Shown: positions 26,291-35,692 of the stretch, one piece after another | Layout of the letters: the number at the start of each line of letters is the position of its first letter | Position numbering within the stretch: the first letter of the stretch is position 1 | Source: Myxococcus xanthus | GTDB lineage: Bacteria > Myxococcota > Myxococcia > Myxococcales > Myxococcaceae | Direction: 5' to 3' | Assembly (NCBI RefSeq): GCF_900106535.1 | Contig: NZ_FNOH01000003.1 | Location: 496,001 to 560,000 of the forward strand | Length of the DNA: 64,000 nucleotides | Made by a program: the position numbers and the translations under genes | Notes under the pieces: generated by a model | Told to the model about the DNA's origin: nothing | Databases searched by the model: none | The model's input: the letters and a program-made list of their open reading frames with translations, nothing else

Positions 26291-27415
26291 GTGATCGTCG
26301 GAGTTCCCAAGGAGATCAAAACCCGCGAGTACCGCGTCGGCATGGTGCCTGCTGGCGCCGCCGCCCTCATCGCCGCGGGTCACACGGTCCTGATCGAGAC
26401 GAACGCCGGCGTTGGCTCCGGCATCCCCGATTCGGAGTACCAGCGCGTCGGCGCACAGATCATCTCCACCGCGGACGAGGTCTGGAAGCGCTCGGAGATG
26501 ATCATCAAGGTCAAGGAGCCGATCGCGCCCGAATACGCGCGCATCCAGCCCGGCCAGATCATCTATACGTACTTCCACCTGGCCGGTGTGGACCCGGAGC
26601 TGACCAAGACGCTGCTCCAGAAGAAGGCCGCGGCCGTGGCCTATGAAACGCTGCAGCCGGACGACGGCAGCCTGCCGCTGCTCAAGCCCATGAGCGAGGT
26701 GGCCGGAAAGATGGCCATCCAGGTGGGCGCCAAGTGCCTGGAGCGGGCCCACGGCGGCAAGGGCATCCTCCTGGGCGGCGTGCCCGGCGTGCGCCGGGGC
26801 CGCGTCACCGTCATCGGCGGCGGCGTGGTGGGCCTGTGTGCCGCCAAGGTGGCGGTGGGCATGGGCGCCGAGGTCACCATCATCGACGTCAACATGGAGC
26901 GCCTCACCTACCTGGATGACGTGTTCCTCGGCCGCGTCGGCGTGCTGGCCTCCGACTCGGAGAGCATCTCCCGCTCCGTGCGCGAGGCCGACCTCGTCGT
27001 GGGCGCGGTGCTCATCCCCGGTCGCAAGGCCCCGAAGCTCGTCTCCGAGGCCCTCATCTCGGAGATGAGCCCGGGCTCCGTGGTGGTCGACGTGGCGGTG
27101 GACCAGGGTGGCTGCATCGAGACGTGCAAGCCCACCACCCACGACAACCCCACGTTCGAGGTCCACGGCGTCGTCCACTACTGCGTCGCCAACATGCCCG
27201 GCGCCGTGCCGCAGACGTCCACCTACGCCCTCACCAACGTCACCCGCCCCTATTCGCTCCGGATCGCCAACGTGGGCCTGGCGGCGGCCGTGAAGGAGGA
27301 CCGCGCCCTCGCGCGTGCGATGAACACCTACAACGGCCACGTCACCTACGAGGCCGTCGCGAAAGACATGGGCTACGCCTACATGCCCATCGCGGACGCG
27401 CTCGCCGGCAAGTAA
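26291..27415 (+). CDS. ald: Alanine dehydrogenase
   Basis: A 374-residue enzyme that interconverts L-alanine and pyruvate plus ammonia with NAD. It opens [20 protein letters not shown] and carries the YTYFHLAG and catalytic [10 protein letters not shown] segments, then the NAD-binding [20 protein letters not shown] with acidic IIDVN, and ends with the typical [18 protein letters not shown] and GHVTYEAVA motifs. Length matches the family. GTG 26291 has GGAGG 6 bp upstream. Alanine catabolism matters in Myxococcus, which lives on amino acids and is affected during development. A long hairpin follows. Confidence 0.97.
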   Translation: MIVGVPKEIKTREYRVGMVPAGAAALIAAGHTVLIETNAGVGSGIPDSEYQRVGAQIISTADEVWKRSEMIIKVKEPIAPEYARIQPGQIIYTYFHLAGVDPELTKTLLQKKAAAVAYETLQPDDGSLPLLKPMSEVAGKMAIQVGAKCLERAHGGKGILLGGVPGVRRGRVTVIGGGVVGLCAAKVAVGMGAEVTIIDVNMERLTYLDDVFLGRVGVLASDSESISRSVREADLVVGAVLIPGRKAPKLVSEALISEMSPGSVVVDVAVDQGGCIETCKPTTHDNPTFEVHGVVHYCVANMPGAVPQTSTYALTNVTRPYSLRIANVGLAAAVKEDRALARAMNTYNGHVTYEAVAKDMGYAYMPIADALAGK

Positions 27416-27447
27416 GCCCGGTAAGCAGGCAAACGATGCAGTCCCTG

Positions 27448-27484
27448 GCGGGGAGGTTCGGATGGCGACATCCGGCCTCCCCGC
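27448..27484. terminator. Large hairpin terminator after ald
   Basis: GCGGGGAGG pairs perfectly with CCTCCCCGC, and an inner CGGATG/CATCCG stem extends the hairpin. It sits 33 bp after the ald stop and before the sigma factor promoter region; a few T residues follow. Confidence 0.6.
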
Positions 27485-27498
27485 TCGTTATCTCTGCT

Positions 27499-27526
27499 AG
27501 GGAATATGTTTCCCTGGCCGGCGTCG
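27499..27526 (+). promoter_or_regulatory. Putative ECF-sigma promoter and palindrome upstream of rpoE1
   Basis: AGGGAATATGTTTCCCT (27499-27515) is a perfect 6-bp inverted repeat. Its GGGAAT resembles the GGAAC-type -35 box of ECF sigma factors, and about 16 bp later comes CGTCG, resembling a -10 element. ECF genes are often self-activated, so this could be the autoregulated promoter of the sigma factor gene about 130 bp downstream. Confidence 0.35.
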
Positions 27527-27657
27527 TGTATTCCCGAAGCGGGCGTCCGGGCGGGTGTCGTGGGATGCCGTTGTTGCCCTGGTTGTTCCCGTGCATACAT
27601 TTGGCGGGTAAGCGACAACTCATTCCCCTTTTGTTTCGGGCCCTTGGAAGGCGGGAC

Positions 27658-28299
27658 ATGTTGGATTTCAGGCAACCCAACCGGACGAAGCAGGAATTCG
27701 AAGAGCTGGCGCTAGCCCATCTGGACCCGCTCTATTCGGCGGCGCTGCGCCTGACGAAGAACGAGCGCGACGCCGAGGACCTGGTGCAGGACACCTGCAT
27801 GCGGGCGTACCGCTTCTTCGACAAGTTCGAGCGCGGGACGAACATCAAGGCCTGGCTCTTCAAGATTCTCACCAACACCTTCATCAACCGCTACCGGCGG
27901 AAGGTGAAGGAGCGCACGGTGGTCGAAGGCGTGGAGCGCGAGGCCGTCCACGAGCGCTTCGTGAGCCGGGACGCGACGGACTTCGCGGCCAACCCCGAGC
28001 AGTACTTCTTCGACCGGCTCCTGTCGGACGACGTGCTGCGGGCCATTGACGCGCTGCCCATCGACTTCCGGCTGGTGGTCATCCTCGCGGACCTCCAGGA
28101 GTTCTCCTACAAGGAGATCGCGGAGATTCTCGAGTGCCCCGTGGGCACGGTCATGAGCCGCCTGTTCCGCGGACGCAAGCTCCTGCAGAAGAACCTGCGT
28201 GAGTACGCCGAGGGCCAGGGCGTCTTCCGGCACGACGGGGAGCCGGTGAACGCCCCCGCGGACCTGGAAGAGTATCGCCACAGGAAGAAGACAGGGTAG
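27658..28299 (+). CDS. rpoE1: ECF RNA polymerase sigma factor, probably RpoE1
   Basis: A 213-residue ECF sigma factor. Region 2 spans about residues 15-85 ([48 protein letters not shown]) and region 4 about 130-185, with the [29 protein letters not shown] short C-terminal tail follows. The start at ATG 27658 follows GGAAGGCGGG. Its place between frzZ/ald and frzS fits my recollection of M. xanthus rpoE1, an ECF factor tied to motility behaviour. The next gene encodes a zinc-finger membrane protein, the usual anti-sigma arrangement. The family call is firm; the name is inferred from locus context. Confidence 0.88.
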   Translation: MLDFRQPNRTKQEFEELALAHLDPLYSAALRLTKNERDAEDLVQDTCMRAYRFFDKFERGTNIKAWLFKILTNTFINRYRRKVKERTVVEGVEREAVHERFVSRDATDFAANPEQYFFDRLLSDDVLRAIDALPIDFRLVVILADLQEFSYKEIAEILECPVGTVMSRLFRGRKLLQKNLREYAEGQGVFRHDGEPVNAPADLEEYRHRKKTG

Positions 28300-28321
28300 A
28301 AACCCGTTCCTAGCGCGCGCC

Positions 28322-29230
28322 ATGAACTGCCAGGACCTCGAACGGCTGCTCTATCCGTACCTCGACGGCGAATTCCAGCCCGAGGAACGAGTGGACCTCG
28401 AAACCCACCTCTCCGGGTGCGCTGATTGCCGGCGCCGCGCGGAGGAAGAGAAGCAGATGCAGCAGGCGCTGCGGCGAGCCGCGCGCCACTCCGTTTCAGG
28501 CATGCGGGCCCCCGCCTCGCTCCGGGCCGGCATCCAAGTGGGCCTCAAGCAGGAGCAGCGCCGCGTCCAGTTCGGCGTCTGGCTGCGCGCGGGGGCCATG
28601 GCGTTGGTGGTGGTGACGGTGGGCGGCGGCTGGGCCGCGTTCCACGCCGAGCAGCGGCTGAGCGCGGCCAGGACGGAAGCGGTGCAGCGCCACAGCAAGA
28701 GCAAGGCGCTCCCCTTCGAGATTGCCTCCAACACGCCGGAGCAGGTGGAGGAGTGGTTCAAGGACAAGGTGGATCCGCGCATCACCGTCCCGCAGATCCC
28801 CAAGGCGAAGCCGCTGGGCGGGCGCATCTCCATCCTCAACGGCCGCGAAGTCGCGTACATCAGCTACGAAACCCTTCCGGACAACGAAGGTGAGCCGAGC
28901 CGCCGCTTGGGCGTCTTCGTGCTCCCTGGCGACAACGAAGTCGTCATCCCGAAGTTCCAGGCCCTGCAAGCCGTGGAAGTGGACTCCGCGCAAGGCTTCA
29001 ACGTCGTCACCTGGCGCGACGATGAAATCGTCTACGAGATGGTGACGGACATGGACGAAAGCGACATCCGCCGGATGCTCGCCGAGCGTGACAGCGGTGA
29101 GAAGCTCGCGCGCAAGTCCGCGCCGGAGGCCGACGAGCCGCTGTATTCGCTCCCGCCCGCGCCGCGCACGCCGCACTCCTGGCCGCCCATCTCCGTCGAG
29201 CCAGTGACGTACCCGACGTACCCTCAGTGA
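28322..29230 (+). CDS. Zinc-finger membrane protein, probable anti-sigma factor
   Basis: A 302-residue protein with an N-terminal zf-HC2/ZAS-like motif: Cys3, His29, Cys33 and Cys36 in ETHLSGCADC. A single transmembrane helix lies near residues 88-106 (GAMALVVVTVGGGWAAF). The roughly 190-residue extracytoplasmic part (EIASNTPEQVEEWFKDKVDPRITVP and later) ends in a Pro-rich tail. ZAS anti-sigma factors bind the cognate ECF sigma at the membrane and release it on stress. It starts 22 bp after the sigma factor gene, so co-transcription is likely. The signal sensed is unknown. Confidence 0.85.
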   Translation: MNCQDLERLLYPYLDGEFQPEERVDLETHLSGCADCRRRAEEEKQMQQALRRAARHSVSGMRAPASLRAGIQVGLKQEQRRVQFGVWLRAGAMALVVVTVGGGWAAFHAEQRLSAARTEAVQRHSKSKALPFEIASNTPEQVEEWFKDKVDPRITVPQIPKAKPLGGRISILNGREVAYISYETLPDNEGEPSRRLGVFVLPGDNEVVIPKFQALQAVEVDSAQGFNVVTWRDDEIVYEMVTDMDESDIRRMLAERDSGEKLARKSAPEADEPLYSLPPAPRTPHSWPPISVEPVTYPTYPQ

Positions 29231-29406
29231 CGGAAACGTCGGCTGTGTGACGGCGCTTGCCCGCTCCCCGGGCAGCCGGAATTCCGCCCGGTCCGAACAT
29301 TGACGCTCCCGCACATGGCCGATAGCCTCGACGCACATCATCACCTTGCGCGTCGCGGCCGGTAGGGCGTTTGTGCGCGCCGCACACCAGGACGGGCCGT
29401 CCCTCC

Positions 29407-31095
29407 ATGTCGAAGAAAATCCTGATCGTCGAAAGCGACACCGCGCTCTCCGCCACCCTGCGCTCGGCCCTGGAGGGCCGGGGCTTCACGGTCGACGAGA
29501 CGACCGACGGCAAGGGCAGCGTGGAGCAGATCCGCAGGGACCGGCCAGACCTCGTGGTGCTCGCGGTGGACCTCTCCGCGGGACAGAACGGCTACCTCAT
29601 CTGCGGCAAGCTGAAGAAGGACGATGACCTCAAGAACGTCCCCATCGTCATCATCGGCAACCCGGACGGCTTCGCGCAGCACCGCAAGCTGAAGGCCCAC
29701 GCCGACGAGTACGTCGCCAAGCCGGTGGACGCGGATCAACTGGTGGAGCGCGCGGGTGCGCTGATCGGCTTTCCCGAGCTGCCCGCCACCGAGGATGTCG
29801 TCGACGAGAGCCTCACGCTGGACGCGCTCGGCGACGAGCCGATGACGGCGGACTTCGGCGAGGAGATCTCCGTGGAGACCGCGGAGGAGCCTTCCGTTAC
29901 GGGCGAGGAGCTGGACCTGGACGCCGCCTTCGGCGACCTGTCCGCGCCCGAGGAGACGCCGTCCTTCGAGGAAGAAGTCGTCGTCGCGCCGCCCGAAGCG
30001 GTGGTGGAAGGCGTGGAGGAGGACTTCTCCACGCTCGACTCGCTGGGCACCGACTCGGTGGATCCGCTCGAGGGGCTGGATGACGCCTCCGACGAGAAGA
30101 CGGTGATCGGCTTCATTGCTCCGGCCCCCGTCGCCGCGCCTCCGCCCGAGCCGCCCCGCGCCGTCGCGCCGCCCCCGGTGCCCCGTCCCTCCGCGCCGGC
30201 CCGCCCTGCCCCGCCGCCCGTCGCGGTGGCGCCCGCGGCCGACGCCGCGGAGCTGCGCAGCCTGCGCGCGAAGGTGGCCGAACTGCAGGCCGAGCTCGAC
30301 GACTCGCGTGGCGCGGCGTCCCACGCCGAGGAGCGCGTGCGTGACCTGGAGGCGCAGTTGGAGAGCCAGGCCACGGAGCTGGAGACGGCCCGGGCGTCCT
30401 CGGGGAAGAACGACAAGGACACCTTCGCCCTCCGCGACGCGGCCAACAAGAAGGACAAGGAGATCCTCCGCCTCAAGACGGAGCTGAATCAAAAGGACCA
30501 GGAAATCATCGAGCTCAAGGACGAGAGCCTGGAGCTGGAGCAGAAGGCCAGCACCGCCGAGTCCGAGCTCGCCCAGCGCGACGCCCAGCTCAAGACGCTG
30601 AGCGCCCGGGCGGAGTCGCTCGCCACGGACCGCAGGCGCGTGGACCAGCAGTTGGCCGCCGCCAAGGAAGAGGCCCGGGGCGCGTCCGCGCAGCTCACCG
30701 CGCTGCAGACGGAGCTGGACCAGCACCAGGCCCAGGCGCATGCCTACGCCGCGGAGCTGGAGGAGCTGCGCGCTCGCGCGGGGCAGCTGGAGGCGGACGT
30801 CCAGGCCGCGCAGCATGAGGCCGAGGACCTGCGCGTCCAGGTGGGCCAGGCCCAGGTGGAGCTGTCCGAGCAGAGCAGCCGCGCCAGCGCGGAGGCCGAC
30901 GAACTGCGCGGCCGCATCGCCGAGCTGGAGGCCGCCACGGCCCGCAACGAGGAGCGCGTGACGCGCCTCTACGCGCGCATCAAGAGCGAGGAGAAGCTGC
31001 GCGAGAAGACGAAGAAGGCGCTCGTCATCGCGCAGCAGCTCCTGGACGAGCCCGCGTCCTCGGTGGCGGACGACGCCAGCGAAGCCGCGGCCTAG
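29407..31095 (+). CDS. frzS: FrzS, pseudo-receiver coiled-coil S-motility protein
   Basis: A 562-residue protein starting at ATG 29407 (MSKKILIVESDTALSATL), which matches the structurally characterised FrzS receiver. Residues 1-125 are an atypical receiver in which the phospho-acceptor Asp is replaced (VVLAVDLSAGQN), so phosphorylation is not expected. An acidic and Pro/Ala-rich linker follows (about 130-280), then a long coiled coil (about 285-545) with heptads such as AELQAELDDSRG. FrzS moves between cell poles and supports type-IV-pilus-driven social motility downstream of Frz/MglA polarity control. It is convergent with the next gene across a hairpin. Confidence 0.95.
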   Translation: MSKKILIVESDTALSATLRSALEGRGFTVDETTDGKGSVEQIRRDRPDLVVLAVDLSAGQNGYLICGKLKKDDDLKNVPIVIIGNPDGFAQHRKLKAHADEYVAKPVDADQLVERAGALIGFPELPATEDVVDESLTLDALGDEPMTADFGEEISVETAEEPSVTGEELDLDAAFGDLSAPEETPSFEEEVVVAPPEAVVEGVEEDFSTLDSLGTDSVDPLEGLDDASDEKTVIGFIAPAPVAAPPPEPPRAVAPPPVPRPSAPARPAPPPVAVAPAADAAELRSLRAKVAELQAELDDSRGAASHAEERVRDLEAQLESQATELETARASSGKNDKDTFALRDAANKKDKEILRLKTELNQKDQEIIELKDESLELEQKASTAESELAQRDAQLKTLSARAESLATDRRRVDQQLAAAKEEARGASAQLTALQTELDQHQAQAHAYAAELEELRARAGQLEADVQAAQHEAEDLRVQVGQAQVELSEQSSRASAEADELRGRIAELEAATARNEERVTRLYARIKSEEKLREKTKKALVIAQQLLDEPASSVADDASEAAA

Positions 31096-31111
31096 TCGCA
31101 CGGGCCGCGCT

Positions 31112-31134
31112 CCCCGGGCCACCCGTGCCCGGGG
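31112..31134. terminator. Hairpin terminator after frzS
   Basis: CCCCGGGC, a 7-base loop, GCCCGGGG: a perfect 8-bp stem located between the convergent frzS and 31147-32280 genes. Confidence 0.55.
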
Positions 31135-31146
31135 CACTGCCAGCCC

Positions 31147-32280
31147 CTACCCCTGCTTCTTCGGGGCCGTCTTCTTCTCGTGCAGCTTCTTCGCGAAACC
31201 CTGCACGGCCGCGGGCACGTTCTTGTCGCGGCTGAGGTCCTTCAGCTCGGCGTCGCGGAACGAGTTGAGGAACTTCATGGTGACGGTGAGCGGGACCTTG
31301 GGGTTCTTCACCAGCGCCATCTTCACCTTGTGGTTCTTCGTCCACTCGCGGTTGCTGTAGATGACGCGCAGCACGTCATCCATCATCGCGCGGTTGGCGG
31401 CGCACGAAAGCACCTCACCGTCGGTGATGCGCGGGCTGCGGATGACGGCCACCGCCACCAGCTTGTTCGTCTCGCGGATGAGCGCGGTGCGGGCTTCCTT
31501 GTTGCCCAGCGTGGCCAGCTTGATCTTCTCCGCGATGGACATGCGCATGACACGCTGGGCCAGCGTCAGGCGCTTGCCCTCCTCCATGGGCGCGGCGGAC
31601 TCGTCCGCGGCCTCCTGGAACTCCTGGAGCACCTCCTCCGCGGTGGGGCCCTGCGGCGGGGGCGCCTCCGCGGCCTCGGGGCCGAAGACGCGCACGCGCG
31701 CGGCCTTCATCTGCGGCACGTCCATCAGCGTCAGCCCGCTGCGCACCGCGAAGTCGCAGACGTTGTCGACGAGCGACACCGGCGCGCTCGCGTTGGCGCA
31801 GAGGTTGCGGAGGATGTCCTCGTGGCGCAGCAGACGGAGCTGGTTCTGCCCGATGATCTCCGCCAGCTTCGGGCTGCAGTCCTTCGCCACGTCCGCCACC
31901 GCATCGTCCGGCGTGCTGGCGTTGAGGACCAGCATCTCCGCGTAGGCCTCGTTGCCCTTCACGAGCCCCAGGAGGAAGCCGAGCACCTGCGGCTGTACCT
32001 CTTCGTCACGCAGCGCGGAGCCCAGAATCCTGTCCGGCAGCCCCGCGGCCGTCTTCGCGGCCGTCTCGCGCACGTTCGCGTCCGGGTCGAACGTGAGCAT
32101 GTAGAGCGCGCCCACCATGTCGGAGGGGCTGAGCGGAACGAGCGACTTCGCCGCCATCATCCGCAGCGGCACCGGCGCCGCGGGGTCCACGTGCTTGCGC
32201 AGGTTGGGCGGCAGGAACTCCGCATCGAAGGGACAGCCCGGAGGCGGCGCCGGGACGGCGTTGGGAGCGGCAGTGGTCAT
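31147..32280 (-). CDS. Conserved helical (HEAT-like) protein of unknown function
   Basis: A 377-residue soluble, mostly helical protein. Regularly spaced segments such as [21 protein letters not shown] and [20 protein letters not shown] look like short HEAT-type helical pairs, and the C-terminus is Lys-rich ([14 protein letters not shown]). A central acidic, Pro-rich linker (about 205-240) splits two helical halves. I do not recognise a named family. Its ATG overlaps the coaX stop by 4 bp (ATGA), so it is translationally coupled and belongs to the birA-coaX operon. Confidence 0.7.
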   Translation of the reverse strand: MTTAAPNAVPAPPPGCPFDAEFLPPNLRKHVDPAAPVPLRMMAAKSLVPLSPSDMVGALYMLTFDPDANVRETAAKTAAGLPDRILGSALRDEEVQPQVLGFLLGLVKGNEAYAEMLVLNASTPDDAVADVAKDCSPKLAEIIGQNQLRLLRHEDILRNLCANASAPVSLVDNVCDFAVRSGLTLMDVPQMKAARVRVFGPEAAEAPPPQGPTAEEVLQEFQEAADESAAPMEEGKRLTLAQRVMRMSIAEKIKLATLGNKEARTALIRETNKLVAVAVIRSPRITDGEVLSCAANRAMMDDVLRVIYSNREWTKNHKVKMALVKNPKVPLTVTMKFLNSFRDAELKDLSRDKNVPAAVQGFAKKLHEKKTAPKKQG

Positions 32281-33047
32281 GACGCGTGATTCCTTCCGTA
32301 GATGATGCGCAGGCCCTCGAGCGTGAGGAACTCATCCACCTGGTGGATGGCCTTGGACTCGCTGGCCACCAGCGACGCGAGCCCTCCGGTGGCGACGACC
32401 TTCACCGGAAAGCCCAGTTCGGCCTGCATGCGGGCGCAGATGCCGTCCACCATGCCCACGTAGCCGTAGACGAGCCCGGCCTGCATGGAGTGCACGGTGT
32501 TGCGCCCGATGACATGCGGCGGCCGCGCGAACTCCACGCGCGGCAACTTGGAGGCATTCTGGAACAGCGCCTCCATGGAGATGTTGATGCCGGGGCAGAT
32601 GCAGCCCCCCAGGTACTCCCCCTTCGGCGACACCGCGTCGAACGTCGTCGCGGTGCCGAAGTCCACGACCAACACGCCGGCGTGGTGTCTCTCGTAGGCG
32701 GACACCGCGTTGACGATGCGGTCCGCGCCCACCTCCCGGGGGTTGTCGTAGAGGATGGGCATGCCCGTCTTCACGCCGGGCCCGATGAACATGGGACGGA
32801 CGCGGAAGTACCGCTCGCTCATCTTCTCCAGGTTGGACTGGAGCGGCGGCACCACGCTGGAGACGACGACCGCGGTCACCTTCATCGGGTCGATGCCGCG
32901 ATGGGTGAAGAGCTGCCGGACCAGGATGCCGTACTCATCCGAGGTGCGGCGCGTGCTGGTCTCTACGCGCCAGTGGTCGAGCAGGCGCCGGCCCTCGAAC
33001 ACTCCGAGCACGGTATTGGTGTTGCCGACGTCGATGGCCAGGAGCAT
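32277..33047 (-). CDS. coaX: Type III pantothenate kinase
   Basis: A 256-residue enzyme that phosphorylates pantothenate, the first step of coenzyme A synthesis. The ASKHA-fold nucleotide motif is [17 protein letters not shown], followed by [11 protein letters not shown], the [11 protein letters not shown] phosphate loop, the [11 protein letters not shown] segment and a late [11 protein letters not shown] 33047 places the DxGNT motif at the extreme N-terminus, as expected. It lies 13 bp after birA, an association seen in many bacteria. Confidence 0.95.
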   Translation of the reverse strand: MLLAIDVGNTNTVLGVFEGRRLLDHWRVETSTRRTSDEYGILVRQLFTHRGIDPMKVTAVVVSSVVPPLQSNLEKMSERYFRVRPMFIGPGVKTGMPILYDNPREVGADRIVNAVSAYERHHAGVLVVDFGTATTFDAVSPKGEYLGGCICPGINISMEALFQNASKLPRVEFARPPHVIGRNTVHSMQAGLVYGYVGMVDGICARMQAELGFPVKVVATGGLASLVASESKAIHQVDEFLTLEGLRIIYGRNHAS

Positions 33048-33060
33048 GACACCGCGCACT

Positions 33061-34065
33061 CTACCGCCGTGGGCGCAGCTGCTCCACGTCGCCCGCCAAC
33101 ACACGTTCGAGCGAGCCCTCCGCCGTCCGGACCAGCAGCGCCCCGGATGGGTCGATGTCCTCGGCCCGCCCCCGCAGCTCGTGCCGGTCGGTGCGCACCA
33201 GCACGTCCTGCCCCAGAGTGGAGGACAGCGCCTTCCAGCGGGCACGCACCGCGTCGAAGCCCGTGTCCAGGTAGAGGTCCAACCACTCCTCCAGCCGCGT
33301 CCAGAGCGACGCAGCGAAGCGAGCCCGGTGTACCGGCTGCCCCAGGGCCAGCGACAACGACGTGGCGGTGGCCCGCAGCTCCTCCGGAAAGTGTTCGACC
33401 TGGGAGTTGAGATTGACCCCCACGCCCACGATGACGAAGTGCACGCGCTCGGGTTCGGCGGACAGCTCGGTGAGGATTCCCGCGACCTTGAGGCCGTCGA
33501 TGTGGACGTCGTTGGGCCACTTGATGGCGGCCTCCACGCCCGCGTCGCGCAGCGACTCCGCCAGCGCCACGGCCGCCACCAACGTCAGCTCCGGCGCGCG
33601 CTGGGGCGGCAGGCCGGGACGGAGGATGGCGGAGAAGTAGAGATTGAGGCCCGGCGGAGACACCCAAGTGCGGCCCCGGCGCCCCTTGCCCGCGGTCTGC
33701 TGCTCGGCCACCACGACCTCACCGTGCCTGGCGCCGTCCTGGGCCAGGCGGAAGGCCTTCTCGTTGGTGGAAGGCAGCGATTCGTGATGGTGGATGGTGC
33801 GGCCCAGGTCGCGGGTGTCCAGCAGCGGGCCCACCTCGAGCGAGGTGAGCCGGTCCGGCACCGCCACCAGCCGGTAGCCTCGCGCGGACACCGCCTCGAT
33901 GCGGTACCCCTTCGCGCGCAGGGCCTCCACGTGCTTCCACACCGCCGTGCGCGACAGGCCCAGCTTGCTGGAGAGCGCCTCACCGGAGGTGTAATCGCCC
34001 CCGCTTTCCGACAGGAAGCTCAGGATGAGCTCTTCCTGGGTCTGCTCGTTCGCATTGGCGGCCAC
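33061..34065 (-). CDS. birA: Biotin-protein ligase / biotin operon repressor
   Basis: A 334-residue bifunctional BirA. The N-terminal 65 residues form a winged helix ([19 protein letters not shown]). The ligase domain has the biotinyl-AMP loop GKGRRGRTW and the [10 protein letters not shown] segment, and the C-terminal SH3-like domain begins near residue 285. It activates biotin, loads it on carboxylase carrier proteins and probably represses biotin genes. GTG 34065 follows GAGGTG. It stands upstream of coaX. Confidence 0.95.
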   Translation of the reverse strand: MAANANEQTQEELILSFLSESGGDYTSGEALSSKLGLSRTAVWKHVEALRAKGYRIEAVSARGYRLVAVPDRLTSLEVGPLLDTRDLGRTIHHHESLPSTNEKAFRLAQDGARHGEVVVAEQQTAGKGRRGRTWVSPPGLNLYFSAILRPGLPPQRAPELTLVAAVALAESLRDAGVEAAIKWPNDVHIDGLKVAGILTELSAEPERVHFVIVGVGVNLNSQVEHFPEELRATATSLSLALGQPVHRARFAASLWTRLEEWLDLYLDTGFDAVRARWKALSSTLGQDVLVRTDRHELRGRAEDIDPSGALLVRTAEGSLERVLAGDVEQLRPRR

Positions 34066-34095
34066 AGCGGCACCTCGTGGAGAGTCTCCACCGTA

Positions 34096-34701
34096 TCAGC
34101 CCGAAGGCGGCGCCGCGCCGTCCCGAAGCTGCCAGGCCGTCAGCTCCAGGGAGGTCTGCGGCATCAGCTGGCCGTTGGTCTCCACGGCCATTTCGATGCG
34201 CACCATGCCGACGCCAGGCGCGAACGTCATCGTGTTCACCAGCGTGGCCTTGGCGTCCACCCGGTTGCGGCCCTCCACCTGGACACAGCGCGGGAAGGTG
34301 CCCGCGGGCGTCTCACAGGAGTCTCCCGCCTGGACGATGTGGTAGCGCTCCGTGGAGGACACGGACACCACGTTCGTCCACGAGTGCCCGGTCCTCACCG
34401 GACCGCGCAGCAGGTAGCGCTTGGGATCTCTCAAGCCGTAGCCGTCCAGCGAGAGCTGACCGCCCTGGCTGTCATGGAAGACGCCGGCCTCTTCCTTGAG
34501 AATCTCCACGGTGACTTGTTTGTCGTCGCGGCCGTTGATCCGGTAGGTCCAGCTGTTGCCCACCGCGAGCGGGTAGTACTCGGACACGTCATCGGTGCTG
34601 GCGCTCGCGCCCGCAGCCGCGTCGACGTTCTTGGAACAGCCCGTGCCCAGCACCAAGGCCGCCAGCACCGCGGCCCCGCCCATGCCGAATGAACGCTTCA
34701 T
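34096..34701 (-). CDS. Putative lipoprotein
   Basis: A 201-residue protein with a lipoprotein signal peptide (MKRSFGMGGAAVLAALVLGTGCSKN, lipobox LGTGC, Cys22). The mature part begins with an Ala/Ser-rich stretch, then YYPLAVGNSWTYRINGRD, a motif common in secreted beta-rich proteins of unknown function. ATG 34701 starts the signal peptide. It lies 7 bp after the preceding lipoprotein gene and 30 bp before birA, all on the minus strand. Confidence 0.8.
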   Translation of the reverse strand: MKRSFGMGGAAVLAALVLGTGCSKNVDAAAGASASTDDVSEYYPLAVGNSWTYRINGRDDKQVTVEILKEEAGVFHDSQGGQLSLDGYGLRDPKRYLLRGPVRTGHSWTNVVSVSSTERYHIVQAGDSCETPAGTFPRCVQVEGRNRVDAKATLVNTMTFAPGVGMVRIEMAVETNGQLMPQTSLELTAWQLRDGAAPPSG

Positions 34702-34708
34702 GTCGATG

Positions 34709-35626
34709 TCAGTCCGCGCGGCCGGGGCCACGCGCCTCCGCAGGTGAGTGCTTACGTGATGCGTAGAGCGTGTCCAGCGCCTGTTGCGCGGCGGCCTGGA
34801 CGGCGGGCGCATCGTGCCCCTGCGCCATCGTGTAGAGATAGGCCTCCGCCTCCGGGCCACCGATTTCGCCCACCGCGAAGACAATCTCCTGCACGAAGCC
34901 CAGGTCACGGCCACGCGCCAGGTCGATGAGCACGGGCACGGCGACTCGCGCCTTCATCTCCACGAGCGAGCCCATCGTCCTGCGCACCGTCTCTGCGTCG
35001 GTCGCTTCCTTGAGCCGGTCGATGAGCAGCGGCGCGGCCGCCGGGTGCTGCCGTTCCGCCAGCGTGCGCAGGCTGAACTCCCGCACCCGCGAGTCCGTGG
35101 CCTTGAGGTCCAACACCAGCGCTTCATCGGAGCGGTCCAGCGCCGTCAACTGCATGACGGCGGACTCGGTCACCTGGCGCAGCACGTTGGTCAGCGCCGT
35201 GCGCATGGCCATCTGCCGTCCCGCGGGCGAGTCCTCCTCGACGGGCGCCTCTCCGAGCCCGACCAGTTCGTAGCGCTGGGGCAGACTCCCACCGAAGCGC
35301 TCCAGGACCAGGTTGGCACCCACTTCGGCGAAGCTGCGCGGATCACCGTCCTTCAGCACTTCGCGGGTGAAGGGCACGTCCAGCGTCATGCGCCAGGGCC
35401 GCTCCTCACGAGGCGCCTCCGCGCCTTTCTGCTCGAAACGGCCGGAGTCTTTCAGGGCGGCGGTGAAGAGCGTGGCCACGCCCTCGGGATCCAGGCCCAG
35501 CAGGGCGTTGTCCCGCAGGGTGGCCCCAGAGAGTTCCACCGGCGCCACCGGGTAGCGCGGCGACTGCCACCGGCAGGCACCGAGCATCAGGACGACGCAG
35601 GAGGCGAGCAACAGGACCGGCTTCAT
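34709..35626 (-). CDS. Putative lipoprotein with HEAT-type repeats
   Basis: A 305-residue protein. The signal peptide MKPVLLLASCVVLMLGAC carries a lipobox (MLGAC). The middle part (about 30-170) is a lipoprotein-like domain with PWRMTLDVPFTREVL. The C-terminal half has HEAT/PBS-lyase-like repeats (DSRVREFSLRTLAERQHPAAAPLLIDRL, then RVAVPVLIDLARGRD and GFVQEIVFAVGEIGGPEAEAYL). Such repeats usually mediate protein binding. ATG 35626 has GGGGAG just upstream. It is first in a run of five close-packed minus-strand genes ending at 31147. Confidence 0.8.
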   Translation of the reverse strand: MKPVLLLASCVVLMLGACRWQSPRYPVAPVELSGATLRDNALLGLDPEGVATLFTAALKDSGRFEQKGAEAPREERPWRMTLDVPFTREVLKDGDPRSFAEVGANLVLERFGGSLPQRYELVGLGEAPVEEDSPAGRQMAMRTALTNVLRQVTESAVMQLTALDRSDEALVLDLKATDSRVREFSLRTLAERQHPAAAPLLIDRLKEATDAETVRRTMGSLVEMKARVAVPVLIDLARGRDLGFVQEIVFAVGEIGGPEAEAYLYTMAQGHDAPAVQAAAQQALDTLYASRKHSPAEARGPGRAD

Positions 35627-35692
35627 CGCTCCCCAGGGTAACACCTGGAGAGCGACGGCGCCGACCAATCCCTCACCTCCTGGAGTGCCGCG

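Noticed and set aside
32755..34692. Plus-strand 645-codon frame opposite coaX and birA
   Set aside because: Both opposite genes have clear catalytic motifs; the frame has none.
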